Source: a virus | IMG/VR virus record: IMGVR_UViG_3300028840_004168 | Span: 1 to 64,000 of that record | Length of the DNA stretch: 64,000 bases | Direction: 5' to 3' (one strand) | Part shown: piece by piece, positions 14,289 to 21,378 of the stretch | Layout of the letters: each line of letters starts with the position of its first letter | Position numbering within the stretch: the stretch's first letter is position 1 | Position numbers and translations under genes: made by a program | Notes under the pieces: generated by a model | Database searches by the model: none | Seen by the model: the letters and a program-made list of their open reading frames with translations, nothing else | What the model was told of the DNA's origin: nothing

Positions 14289-14915
14289 CTAATTCCAGTT
14301 GGTTTCATCATCATCTTTTTTCTTTTTGCTAGGCTCCCAACTGTCCAGGTCGAAGTTGCTCTTTCCTTCTCTGACTGCTTTCTTTATCGTATGTTTGATA
14401 TTACCCATGAACGCTTCGAATAGTTGATGGGAGATAATGTTATTATGCATCATAACATGAACTGTGCATATCAGAGCAGGAACCATGATGGCCTGCATTA
14501 CATCCCCTATCCTGCCGCTTACCAAACCAGCAGTCATCTTGAAGCCATCCAGTTCATCAGGCAGATCTTCAAAAAGATCTTCACCAAAAGCTTTGCTCAG
14601 CTTGCTCATGGAATAATCAAACATGTCATTAAACACAAAGCCCATGTCATATTTCTTAATCAAACTTCTGACAGCCCTATAGCCTTCGTAGTCAGTAACT
14701 CCGTCAACCATGATATCAAATATAGCCCTGTGCTTGATCTGTTCAGGGTATTTATCAAGCACTTCATGGTATTCATCTGCATCTCTCACGTTCACGAGCT
14801 CTGACTTCAGATCTAAATACAGCTGGTCATCACTCTTAGCAGTGCTCTCCTGCGGAGTTTCACACGTTATTGTTTTCTTTTCTTCTTTACTGCTTTTTTG
14901 GGATTTCTTTACCAT
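14289..14915 (-). CDS. Hypothetical protein (208 aa)
   Basis: Start at ATG 14915 is fixed by AAAGGAGCAAACG; the longer frame to 14969 lacks a signal. The N terminus is Lys/Ser-rich (MVKKSQKSSKEEKK). The central region is helical: YDMGFVFNDMFDYSMSKLSKAF, MTAGLVSGRIGDVMQAIMVPALICTVHVMMHNN. The C terminus is again charged and Asp/Lys-rich. The gene overlaps the upstream membrane gene by 29 nt. Unknown function. Confidence 0.72.
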   Translation of the reverse strand: MVKKSQKSSKEEKKTITCETPQESTAKSDDQLYLDLKSELVNVRDADEYHEVLDKYPEQIKHRAIFDIMVDGVTDYEGYRAVRSLIKKYDMGFVFNDMFDYSMSKLSKAFGEDLFEDLPDELDGFKMTAGLVSGRIGDVMQAIMVPALICTVHVMMHNNIISHQLFEAFMGNIKHTIKKAVREGKSNFDLDSWEPSKKKKDDDETNWN

Positions 14916-15333
14916 CGTTTGCTCCTTTCTCTGGTTTTGGTTTTTCCTGCTTCTCAGCAGTTTCTTCAAGCTGCTTTACTGCAGGTTGTTTTGGTATCTG
15001 AATAAGCATGTTAAGCTCAAGGTCATAAGCCATCATATACTCATCAGATGTTTTAATAAAAAAGCGAACGGCCCCTTGTCTAGTTGTAATAAAAAAGGAC
15101 GATATGCCCCCAATGTTTAATGGTTTGATGTATTGTATGTCTGCATAGCTTTTTATTAGCTGCACAAGCTGCAGATCTTCAGGAGACACATGCCTGTCTG
15201 ACTCTATGACAATAGGCTCAAAGTTTTTTATTTTGCTATACTGATAGCCTGTTAATGCACCCATCATCAATATGATTGCCAGTAAAAAACTAATTACATA
15301 CCCACTAAGATTACGTTCGCTTTTTGTTGTCAT
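14887..15333 (-). CDS. Single-TM envelope-type protein (148 aa)
   Basis: ATG at 15333 is preferred over the ATG six nt upstream because AAGGG is then 8 nt away. After a short basic N terminus comes one TM helix, GYVISFLLAIILMMGALTGY (about 10-29), then a soluble beta-rich domain (VIESDRHVSPEDLQLVQLIKSY) and a Lys/Glu/Pro-rich C terminus. This looks like a signal-anchor protein facing the periplasm. Close packing with the holin-like gene suggests a lysis or envelope role, unproven. Confidence 0.7.
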   Translation of the reverse strand: MTTKSERNLSGYVISFLLAIILMMGALTGYQYSKIKNFEPIVIESDRHVSPEDLQLVQLIKSYADIQYIKPLNIGGISSFFITTRQGAVRFFIKTSDEYMMAYDLELNMLIQIPKQPAVKQLEETAEKQEKPKPEKGANDGKEIPKKQ

Positions 15334-15335
15334 TA

Positions 15336-15611
15336 TCATTTCCCTTCTTTTTCTTTCATCTCTGCTTCGCCTTCTTTAAGCGCTTCTTTGACAGTCTTGC
15401 CCCATTTAATAGGCTTACCCTGTCCATCACGCAATCCGATGGTTGCAGCAGCGATCATTATTATTTCCACCAGCGTTCCTACATCTATCTGTCCACCTGT
15501 GTAGGCACTGACGGCTGCGACCACTCCAAAAAGAGCAGCCAATATTGATTTTGATTTCCAAGCAGATTTTATTTCCTGCTTTGTAGCTAAATGATATTCT
15601 TTTTCAGTCAT
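15336..15611 (-). CDS. Holin-like small membrane protein (91 aa)
   Basis: Two hydrophobic segments, SILAALFGVVAAVSAYTG (about 22-39) and GTLVEIIMIAAATIGLRDG (about 45-63), joined by a short turn, with charged termini; the last 20 residues are Lys/Glu-rich. The AATIGLRDG turn is common in small phage membrane proteins of the holin type. Overlaps both neighbours by about 4 nt. No endolysin is visible nearby, so this is a structural guess. Confidence 0.6.
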   Translation of the reverse strand: MTEKEYHLATKQEIKSAWKSKSILAALFGVVAAVSAYTGGQIDVGTLVEIIMIAAATIGLRDGQGKPIKWGKTVKEALKEGEAEMKEKEGK

Positions 15612-16750
15612 GATATCTCTCCTAATATCTTTCTTCCAATATCTCTCAATTTAGTTTTCTTCAGTGTTGTATCATCTGTGTTGATGATATGTTCCATTAG
15701 TTCTTTCCTGTTGTCCGAATTTTTTGATAGGAGAGGTTTTTTATTATTGGTTTCTTCTTTGAGCTTGTATGTCGCTTTCGTGTTAACAAAATCTTTTATT
15801 TTTTCTGAAATTTCAGATTTTATTTTTAAAGTAACGTTCGTAACTTTCAGCCTTGCTGTATGCCGAGTATATTTTTTTAAAATGCCCCTGATGTCATCCA
15901 GGTTCTGATTAAAGTCACGAGTATGGTCATAATTAAAATCGATGTCTTTAAATTTTGTAAAGCTGTTAAGGTCTAAGGACTCCCAGGTATCAGCCAGATT
16001 GCCTTCTTCGCTAGTCCTTACCCTTACCGCACGCTTGATCTCATCAAGGTCGTTGAAGTCTTTCATATATGGATTCCCAGGTATAATAATATTCCCAAGA
16101 CCTGCCACATTATCGTAATAGTGATGACAGTGACCAATAGCGATAAGATCATATGTGCCAGAAAGAATACGTAAATCTTTTTGAGAAAGACCGCTATCAA
16201 AGATTTCCCTTTTATCATGCCTGATTCCTTTCACTGGCGCATGCATGATGCACACAGTCTTGAGATCGAACAGCTTAGTGCCGTCTGTATCTTCAAGTTC
16301 TTTGTCTGGTTCAATAGCTTCTGTCTCTGAACCATATGGATAAAAGAAATATGCTGTGTCTGTAGATCTGTCTACTACTACTGTGGGATTTAAGATAGGA
16401 ACGAAGTAATCTGGCCTGAAGACTTCATACTGGCTGAGAATATTATAGTCCTGAGAATACATTTCATGGTTGCCAAGCATAGCGAAGATGCGAAGAGCTG
16501 TGCCGTGTTTATCTCTCAATCTTTTCATCAGCCTTGCAAACCTGCTGGCAGTCTCTGAGTCCAAAAAGTTGTTTTCAAATACATCGCCAGCTACTATGAT
16601 AGCACCCCAATCATCTTCCTCTGTGGAATACTCTGCTATCTCTTCTATAGCCGCTTCAGCATTGTCTATGCCATTATAAGGGAGGCTGGCATCCAAGTGC
16701 CAGTCAGCGGTTATTATTGGATCTCCTAAGTCCCAACGCATTTTAATCAT
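15608..16750 (-). CDS. Mre11/SbcD-like nuclease (T4 gp47-type)
   Basis: 380 residues from ATG at 16750 (AAGGTGG upstream; a TTG one codon earlier is not needed). Metallophosphoesterase motifs: ITADWHLDAS (D-x-H), VAGDVFENN (GD), MLGNHEMYS (GNHE), IMHAPVK and IGHCHHYYDN (GHxH). VIIPGNPYMKDFND is typical of the Mre11 capping transition. It is the probable partner of the Rad50-like ATPase at 11311, though the two are separated by five genes. Promoter P8 lies upstream. The best intragenic palindrome copy (15804-15817) lies in its C-terminal third. Confidence 0.85.
   Translation of the reverse strand: MIKMRWDLGDPIITADWHLDASLPYNGIDNAEAAIEEIAEYSTEEDDWGAIIVAGDVFENNFLDSETASRFARLMKRLRDKHGTALRIFAMLGNHEMYSQDYNILSQYEVFRPDYFVPILNPTVVVDRSTDTAYFFYPYGSETEAIEPDKELEDTDGTKLFDLKTVCIMHAPVKGIRHDKREIFDSGLSQKDLRILSGTYDLIAIGHCHHYYDNVAGLGNIIIPGNPYMKDFNDLDEIKRAVRVRTSEEGNLADTWESLDLNSFTKFKDIDFNYDHTRDFNQNLDDIRGILKKYTRHTARLKVTNVTLKIKSEISEKIKDFVNTKATYKLKEETNNKKPLLSKNSDNRKELMEHIINTDDTTLKKTKLRDIGRKILGEIS
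15804..15817. repeat. Dispersed palindrome TCTGAAATTTCAGA (perfect), intragenic
   Basis: Perfect 14-bp palindrome inside the Mre11-like gene, encoding Ser-Glu-Ile-Ser-Glu. AT-rich flanks on both sides (TTTT before, TTTTAT after) match those of the other copies. Confidence 0.85.
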
Positions 16751-16773
16751 CAAGCCACCTTTCTACAAATCAA

Positions 16774-16802
16774 AGCATATCAAGCTTTTTATTTATTGTC
16801 AA
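16774..16802 (-). promoter_or_regulatory. Sigma-70 promoter P8
   Basis: TTGACA (16797-16802), 17-nt spacer, TATGCT (16774-16779) on the minus strand; the -35 overlaps the last codons of the small gene upstream. It points at the Mre11-like gene, 24 nt from its start. Confidence 0.75.
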
Positions 16803-16965
16803 CTATTTTTTTATCTTCTTTTATTAATTTTACTAGTTCTACTACGGCCCAGTCAAGCGCCTGTTCTCTTGTGTGCAGTTCAGATACTTTATTGCGCATA
16901 ACTTTAGCGTTCCATTTGGTTTCAGAGTCATAGTAGATAAAACAAATGTCTTTATCGTAACTCAT
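16789..16965 (-). CDS. Small protein of unknown function (58 aa)
   Basis: ATG at 16965 follows GGGAGAAAGGGC. The product begins MSYDKDICFIYYDSETKWNAKV and ends in a Lys-rich helix (VELVKLIKEDKKIVDNK). It looks like a short beta-alpha domain. It lies between two phage transcription units; its final codons carry the -35 of promoter P8. No family recognised. Confidence 0.65.
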   Translation of the reverse strand: MSYDKDICFIYYDSETKWNAKVMRNKVSELHTREQALDWAVVELVKLIKEDKKIVDNK

Positions 16966-17009
16966 GCCCTTTCTCCCTGTTGAGAGTTTTTATTCACGGC
17001 AATATTTTT

Positions 17010-17023
17010 TCTGAAATTTCATA
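17010..17023. repeat. Dispersed palindrome, one mismatch (TCTGAAATTTCATA)
   Basis: Intergenic copy in the 100-nt gap between the gene starting at 16965 and the stop at 17066, again followed on the minus strand by an A-tract. The rest of this gap shows no hairpin or clear promoter. Confidence 0.65.
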
Positions 17024-17065
17024 TTATTTTATCAAAAAGCTATGCGCAATTGCAATCATTATTTT

Positions 17066-17548
17066 TTAATCTTCTTTCTTGATTTTCTTAATCAATCTTA
17101 CAAGTAATTCGGCTATCGCTATAATCACAGCAGCTGCCAATATAAGCCCAATAGCAGCTTTAAACCATAAAACCCAAAAAGATTTCCTATCCTGCTTAGC
17201 AACAGGCAGATTGTCACTGCCAGCATGACTATCTGTATTTGCAGCCATAACGCCATGAGCAAGTGGTTCGCCAGCAATGCTCCACTCACCTGTAAAGGCA
17301 GCATCTTCAGTCCTGGCAAACGCTTCCAAAGCAACGCTCCTTTTTTTTCTGAACACAGTGCTTCTTGTCCCATCCTCATTGATCTCTACCCTGTCTTCAT
17401 ATATGTTTATCGTGCACCACTTGCCTTTATACATGAGCTCTATCTCTACAGCCTTGTCTATATCTGCACCTATAGGCTCTTCAGGCGTATAAACCCATGC
17501 AATCATCAGGACTGCAAGTATAATTATAATCTGTTTCATAATTATCAT
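17066..17548 (-). CDS. Two-TM envelope protein (160 aa)
   Basis: The N terminus MIIMKQIIIILAVLMIAWVY is a signal anchor or signal peptide, followed by a soluble beta-rich domain (VEIELMYKGKWCTINIYEDRVEINEDG...SVALEAFARTEDAAFTGEW) and a C-terminal TM helix WVLWFKAAIGLILAAAVIIA with a Lys-rich tail. ATG overlaps the upstream stop (ATGA) with GAGG near by; an ATG three codons later is the alternative. Likely an inner-membrane protein with a periplasmic domain. Function unknown. Confidence 0.68.
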   Translation of the reverse strand: MIIMKQIIIILAVLMIAWVYTPEEPIGADIDKAVEIELMYKGKWCTINIYEDRVEINEDGTRSTVFRKKRSVALEAFARTEDAAFTGEWSIAGEPLAHGVMAANTDSHAGSDNLPVAKQDRKSFWVLWFKAAIGLILAAAVIIAIAELLVRLIKKIKKED

Positions 17549-17760
17549 TTTTCCTCTTCCAATATTTTTTTTAGCCTTACTCTGAAATCATCCATGTCAT
17601 CGAAAATATCATCTAAGTTTAAAGGCTGTCTGTCTGACTCAGAACGTGGCCTTGTGCATTTCGGATTGTTACATGACACTCTGCCGTTGTCGTCTAATAT
17701 AACTCCCCCATGCCTTATTACCCTGCCACAGTAAGGACATTCATCTTTGAATTGGAACAT
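17545..17760 (-). CDS. Small zinc-ribbon protein (71 aa)
   Basis: ATG at 17760 has GGAG 6 nt upstream; the in-frame extension to 17805 overlaps the previous gene and is rejected. CPYCGRVI (8-11) and CNNPKC form a four-cysteine ribbon around a beta hairpin; the C terminus is acidic with a final helix (DDFRVRLKKILEEEK). Metal binding is very likely; target unknown. Confidence 0.72.
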   Translation of the reverse strand: MFQFKDECPYCGRVIRHGGVILDDNGRVSCNNPKCTRPRSESDRQPLNLDDIFDDMDDFRVRLKKILEEEK

Positions 17761-17762
17761 AC

Positions 17763-18221
17763 CTATCTCCAATCTACATAAGAACCATATATATCTACAA
17801 CCCATACTGTAATAGGAAGGTCATAGTAATCTATAGTTTCAAATAATCGCTTGATGTGCTTCTTATCTTTATCAAGATCTTTTGCCACTATCAAGATCGC
17901 TGCCATCTTGTCAAGTTTAGCTGCATAGTATAGTGACTGCCCAACTGCATTATACCACTTATGAGCGAAGTCTATCTCTACAGCATACTGCTTAGTGACA
18001 CAATCGCATCTAGGAGAATTCCTGTTGAAAGTCTCTACTCTTACCTCTGTGTCATATGGCTTGATGCACCACCTGTCACGATACCAAGCTTCGTCATGAT
18101 CAGTTGACTGAGCATACAAATAGCAGAATGGAGTAATCATTGCCATGCACACTACAAAAAAGAAAAACCTGCTGACAACAAAAAACTTAAACGTAGGTAA
18201 ATAATTTTTATTTTTTTTCAT
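17763..18221 (-). CDS. Exported PD-(D/E)XK-nuclease-like protein (152 aa)
   Basis: A Lys-rich start and hydrophobic stretch FFVVSRFFFFVVCMAMITPFCYLYAQS (given as residues about 13-39) look like a signal peptide with an A-x-x cleavage region. The mature part reads DTEVRVETFN...RCDCVTKQYAVEIDFAHKWYNAVGQSLYYAAKLDKMAAILIVAKD. E-x-D-F-x-x-K-W followed by AxGQxLYYA is the pattern of a small PD-(D/E)XK-type nuclease-like family also found in bacterial exported proteins. The catalytic Lys position is not certain. It starts in the overlap ATGA of the previous gene. Confidence 0.6.
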   Translation of the reverse strand: MKKNKNYLPTFKFFVVSRFFFFVVCMAMITPFCYLYAQSTDHDEAWYRDRWCIKPYDTEVRVETFNRNSPRCDCVTKQYAVEIDFAHKWYNAVGQSLYYAAKLDKMAAILIVAKDLDKDKKHIKRLFETIDYYDLPITVWVVDIYGSYVDWR

Positions 18222-18349
18222 TTGTCATCTCCAAAGCAAAATTTTAAACCAAACATGGGAATAGGAAGGAAATATAAAATTCTATCTTTTTTGTCCCAAT
18301 AAAATCCTATCCAAAAATCTTCCCATGCAAATAATAATTCAATCCTCAT
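18218..18349 (-). CDS. Small aromatic protein common in phages (43 aa)
   Basis: ATG at 18349 with AGGAG 7 nt upstream; its stop overlaps the next start (ATGA). The sequence pattern M-R-I-E-L-L-F-A-W-E-D-F-W-I-G-F-Y-W-D followed by a hydrophobic YFLPIPMFG is one I recognise from many phage genomes as an unnamed small protein. Rich in Trp and Phe, likely a folded mini-domain or membrane-associated peptide. Confidence 0.7.
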   Translation of the reverse strand: MRIELLFAWEDFWIGFYWDKKDRILYFLPIPMFGLKFCFGDDK

Positions 18350-18350
18350 G

Positions 18351-18506
18351 CTATTCTCCTAAATATTCTTTTACATATTTATCTAACTCTTTATCCGCTT
18401 CCTCTTTAGTTTCAAACGGCCCATGCCTGTCTGCCCAGGTTTCATCCCAAAAATACCACTTGCCATCTTCTTGATGCACTATGTCTTTGGCTTTTTTATT
18501 CTTCAT
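18351..18506 (-). CDS. Small conserved phage protein (51 aa)
   Basis: Start at ATG 18506 with CAGGAGATC upstream; the frame to 18596 lies inside RecA and is rejected. The motif GKWYFWDETWADRHGPFETKEEADKELDKY is a common short phage/bacterial module (W-x-F-W-D-E...G-P-F/Y-x-T-x-x-E-A). The start lies inside the last codons of the RecA gene. Function unknown. Confidence 0.72.
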   Translation of the reverse strand: MKNKKAKDIVHQEDGKWYFWDETWADRHGPFETKEEADKELDKYVKEYLGE

Positions 18507-19737
18507 CCATGATCTCCTGCAGCTTTGTTTTGGCTTTGTAATTATCCTGGAAGTAACGGACAAACTTGTGCTGGCCTTCAGGGTCAAGCTTCTCAAACTC
18601 TCTGCCTAACTTGTCAAACATTTTATATTTGAACTCAATATCATCTATGGCTATCTCTGCTTCGCCAGTAGCTGCCACCAATCCGCTTTTCCGAACAAGC
18701 TTGTCAAGGTCATAAATAAAGTTATATCCCTCATTGAATAGTATTTTATACTCAACCATCTTGATATCAGGCTGTCTGCCTTTGAGCTCCCTGACTTCTA
18801 TTTCGCCTTTAAGCCCTACCCTTACGCCGTTATCCTCTATCCACTCTTTGCGCTTGATGTAGAGCAGCACAGTAGTAGCAAAAGACACAGCATCTTTGGT
18901 CAGAAATGTGTTGCTTCCATAGCCAATAGTGCTTGTCTTCTGTGCTACCAGAAACAGCATAGCCCCTGTTTCTACTACATCATCGTAGATCTCACGAAAC
19001 AATTCTCTCATGGCTTTGCTGTGACTCCCTGGCTGTGCTGCTTTTACAGTGCTTTCGCTGGCCTCTGCATCGTCATACTTAGGATCTCCTTTGGTAGTCT
19101 TCTTCTTAGTCATCCTTTTGACTTCAGCCTCACTTGTAGTTGCAGATATGCTGTCCCATATGATTACCACAGGGAAGTAACCATACTTGTTTCTCAGCTC
19201 TCTTATTTTTTTAAACATAGCAAACAGGCGCACGCCTATTTCTTCGATGGTTAAGCGTCTGCCTTTTTCAAACATCTCTTTGCTTGGCTGCATCATGATA
19301 AAATTTTCTGAAATTACAGATTGGGAAATGCCATATCTGCCATAGAGCTTTTGCACATACTCATCAGTCAACGTCCGTTCCTGGTCTATGTAGATCACGA
19401 TGCCTTCTTTCAAGAGGATTGATTTTGCCACTTCCAAAGCAAATGTAGTCTTGCCAACTTTAGCAGGGCCGAAGATTGTAACAGCCCTGCCCATCGGCAA
19501 TCCGTAATCTCCTGTCGTAACTGATTTGACCACAGCCCTTTCCAGGTGTGGCAGTCCGATCTGCAGCACTTCTTTGATGTTTGACTTAAGCTCTATAGGC
19601 GCAACCGCCGTCCCTTCTCCGAACAGCTTATTAGCAAAGACACTAAGAGTGCTGCCTACTTTTTTCTGAGCTTTTGGAACTGATTTTTTCTTGCCAGAAT
19701 TATTTGTAATGGCCTTCTTTGCTGCTTTCTTAACCAT
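18496..19737 (-). CDS. recA: RecA-like recombinase
   Basis: 413 residues. A basic N-terminal tail, then PMGRAVTIFGPAKVGKTTFALEVAKS with Walker A GPAKVGKT (about 88-95), IVYIDQERTL and a Walker B-like VVIIWDSISATTSE, followed by the DNA-binding loop region and MLFLVAQKTSTIGYGSNTFLTKDAV (loop 2/Q-motif). It promotes strand invasion for recombination-dependent replication, with the SSB, UvsW-like helicase and Rad50/Mre11 pair as partners. ATG follows AGGAGCAGTC. It is longer than bacterial RecA and closer in style to phage recombinases. Palindrome copy at 19307-19320. Confidence 0.88.
   Translation of the reverse strand: MVKKAAKKAITNNSGKKKSVPKAQKKVGSTLSVFANKLFGEGTAVAPIELKSNIKEVLQIGLPHLERAVVKSVTTGDYGLPMGRAVTIFGPAKVGKTTFALEVAKSILLKEGIVIYIDQERTLTDEYVQKLYGRYGISQSVISENFIMMQPSKEMFEKGRRLTIEEIGVRLFAMFKKIRELRNKYGYFPVVIIWDSISATTSEAEVKRMTKKKTTKGDPKYDDAEASESTVKAAQPGSHSKAMRELFREIYDDVVETGAMLFLVAQKTSTIGYGSNTFLTKDAVSFATTVLLYIKRKEWIEDNGVRVGLKGEIEVRELKGRQPDIKMVEYKILFNEGYNFIYDLDKLVRKSGLVAATGEAEIAIDDIEFKYKMFDKLGREFEKLDPEGQHKFVRYFQDNYKAKTKLQEIMDEE
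19307..19320. repeat. Dispersed palindrome TCTGAAATTACAGA, intragenic
   Basis: Inside the recA-like gene, encoding Ser-Val-Ile-Ser-Glu on the minus strand. Differs from a perfect palindrome at one pair. Confidence 0.8.
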
Positions 19738-19745
19738 GACTGCTC

Positions 19746-20186
19746 CTATGTTTCTATATAATTATTATGGATCTTCAGATGGCATATCTCGCACAGCACC
19801 ATGACATTCAAAGGACTGTCATAATCTTCATGGTGCAGACATAGCTTGTCTATAGCCCCACAGCATTCGCACTTTTCTTTTGCAATCTTGCCAATTTTAG
19901 CTGCATACTTAGATTTAGATCGTGCCAATATTTTGTCACGATTCTTCTCATAGTATCTCTTATCCCTTATGCGCTTGGCTGCTTTGGCTGCATCCGTCTG
20001 GCGATAAGCCCTGTCATGCGCCCTTTCTCTTTCTATATTTTTGACATAATTATTATGGCGCTGAAGATTACAGCATGTCTTGCATGCATAGGCCAGTCCA
20101 TCCTTTGTCTTTTTATGTTTATGGTATTCAGACAAAGGCTGGAACTGACCGCATTTGGTGCATTGTTTGATATCGCTGTTATTCAT
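19746..20186 (-). CDS. HNH endonuclease (free-standing, homing-type)
   Basis: 146 residues. An N-terminal zinc finger CTKCGQFQPLSEYHKHKKTKDG..CKTC (about 9-38), a basic helical linker typical of HNH homing enzymes (AYRQTDAAKAAKRIRDKRYYEKNRDKILARSKSKY), then HNH motif C-x-x-C..LHHEDYDSPLNVMVLCEICHLKIHN. The two H and final N/H supply the metal site. Such genes sit between conserved replication genes; this one separates RecA from SSB with only 8 nt to RecA, so it may be a selfish insertion or have been recruited. Confidence 0.87.
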   Translation of the reverse strand: MNNSDIKQCTKCGQFQPLSEYHKHKKTKDGLAYACKTCCNLQRHNNYVKNIERERAHDRAYRQTDAAKAAKRIRDKRYYEKNRDKILARSKSKYAAKIGKIAKEKCECCGAIDKLCLHHEDYDSPLNVMVLCEICHLKIHNNYIET

Positions 20187-20200
20187 ACAATGCTCCTTTG

Positions 20201-21271
20201 TCAGAAGGGGATGTCCTCTTCGCTATCAACTGGTTTAGGAGCACTCTTCTTGCCACTAGCTTTTTTGCCACTAGCTTTTTTGCCTGAACGTGCAGGAGGC
20301 TTAGGCTCTGGCTCTGCCGTCTCTCCCTCTTCTGCTTCATCTATGCAAGCAGCAAGCTGTATACAGTCTTTACACTCTTCTTTTTCTATGCTGTATTTAC
20401 CGAAGCATGGTTTGATATTGGCATTAGGAGCGCTTTCAGATGCCTCTGTAAGCCCTTCCATTATGCGATTCTGGTCTTCCAGCGTAGGAATGCCAGTGAA
20501 CTCAGGAACATCAAGATTAGGTATAGCTGCCTCTATATCTTCCCTGACTGATGCATCAGATAAAAACTCAGTTATAGCTTCCGTTACATGAGGGGGAGCC
20601 ATTTCTACCTGATAATCTGTATTGATGCCACTACCTTCTTTTATAATTACGACAGGCTGAGGATGTTCCAGGTCAGTGATATCTCCATACAGATTAATTT
20701 TATTCCTGATACCTTTTTGAACAGTAACGCCAGCAGTAGCTACCTGTATAAAGTTCTTACAGGAGCCGCCGTAAGTCTTCTTATCATCGATCTTTATGGC
20801 GTTGTTAAAAGGACAACCGTTGCACTGCTCGACATTATCAAGATGATTTTCATCTTTAAAATAACCGAAACAATCAGGAATGGCCTTAGTCTTCTCGAAT
20901 AGCGGAGTCAGGTCAATAATGTTCATCCTGTACTGCACCTTTCGAGCTTTCATGTTGAATTTTCTTTGCTCATCTTGTGGAAGGCTTTTGAAGTCCTCAG
21001 CCCATATCGTAGGATAAACGCTATTGCAGACAGCGCAATCCTCTACAGGCTGCTGCTTTTCCCATCTACGACAATTGACTACCTTGTTGTTAGGGCCGAC
21101 ATTGAAGTGCTTGACGGTCTTAACCCAGGGCACTCCGTCCATGTCGTCATGCGGTGGACAAAGCAACCAGATGTTTTCACCATGAAAAATTTTTGTGTAA
21201 TAATTGAAGCCGCTGCCAGTCTCTTCACTTGCTCCAGACTGTTTAGTCTTCTCTACATTTAACTTACCCAT
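20201..21271 (-). CDS. ssb: Single-stranded DNA-binding protein (gp32-like)
   Basis: 356 residues. The OB-fold part has YTKIFHGENIWLLCPPHDDMDGVPWVKTVKHFNV, followed by a zinc-binding region CRRWEKQQPVEDCAVCNSVY, aromatic residues YRMNIIDLTPL and a second Cys cluster FGYFKDENHLDNVEQCNGCPF...GGSCKNF. A further Cys group and a Pro/Lys-rich linker end in PVDSEEDIPF. The last six residues match the bacterial SSB C-terminal tip (D-D-D-I-P-F), which recruits replication and repair partners. Size and zinc sites resemble T4 gp32-like phage SSBs; the tip is unusual for that class. Confidence 0.85.
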   Translation of the reverse strand: MGKLNVEKTKQSGASEETGSGFNYYTKIFHGENIWLLCPPHDDMDGVPWVKTVKHFNVGPNNKVVNCRRWEKQQPVEDCAVCNSVYPTIWAEDFKSLPQDEQRKFNMKARKVQYRMNIIDLTPLFEKTKAIPDCFGYFKDENHLDNVEQCNGCPFNNAIKIDDKKTYGGSCKNFIQVATAGVTVQKGIRNKINLYGDITDLEHPQPVVIIKEGSGINTDYQVEMAPPHVTEAITEFLSDASVREDIEAAIPNLDVPEFTGIPTLEDQNRIMEGLTEASESAPNANIKPCFGKYSIEKEECKDCIQLAACIDEAEEGETAEPEPKPPARSGKKASGKKASGKKSAPKPVDSEEDIPF

Positions 21272-21350
21272 AATTGCACTCCTTTCCTTGCGTGCTTAAA
21301 TTAAATTAATGGCTGTACTTGCCTTAGTTTTAGTAATGCTGTAATTGGAG

Positions 21351-21369
21351 TATTAGCACTGGGCTAATA
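21351..21369 (-). promoter_or_regulatory. Hairpin in the 107-nt gap upstream of the SSB gene
   Basis: TATTAGC / GCTAATA, 7 bp with a 5-nt loop, just downstream of the stop at 21379. AT-rich and without U-tract; weak evidence. The rest of the gap 21272-21378 contains GGAAAGGAG for the SSB start and no clear promoter. Confidence 0.35.
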
Positions 21370-21378
21370 TTTCAAAGA

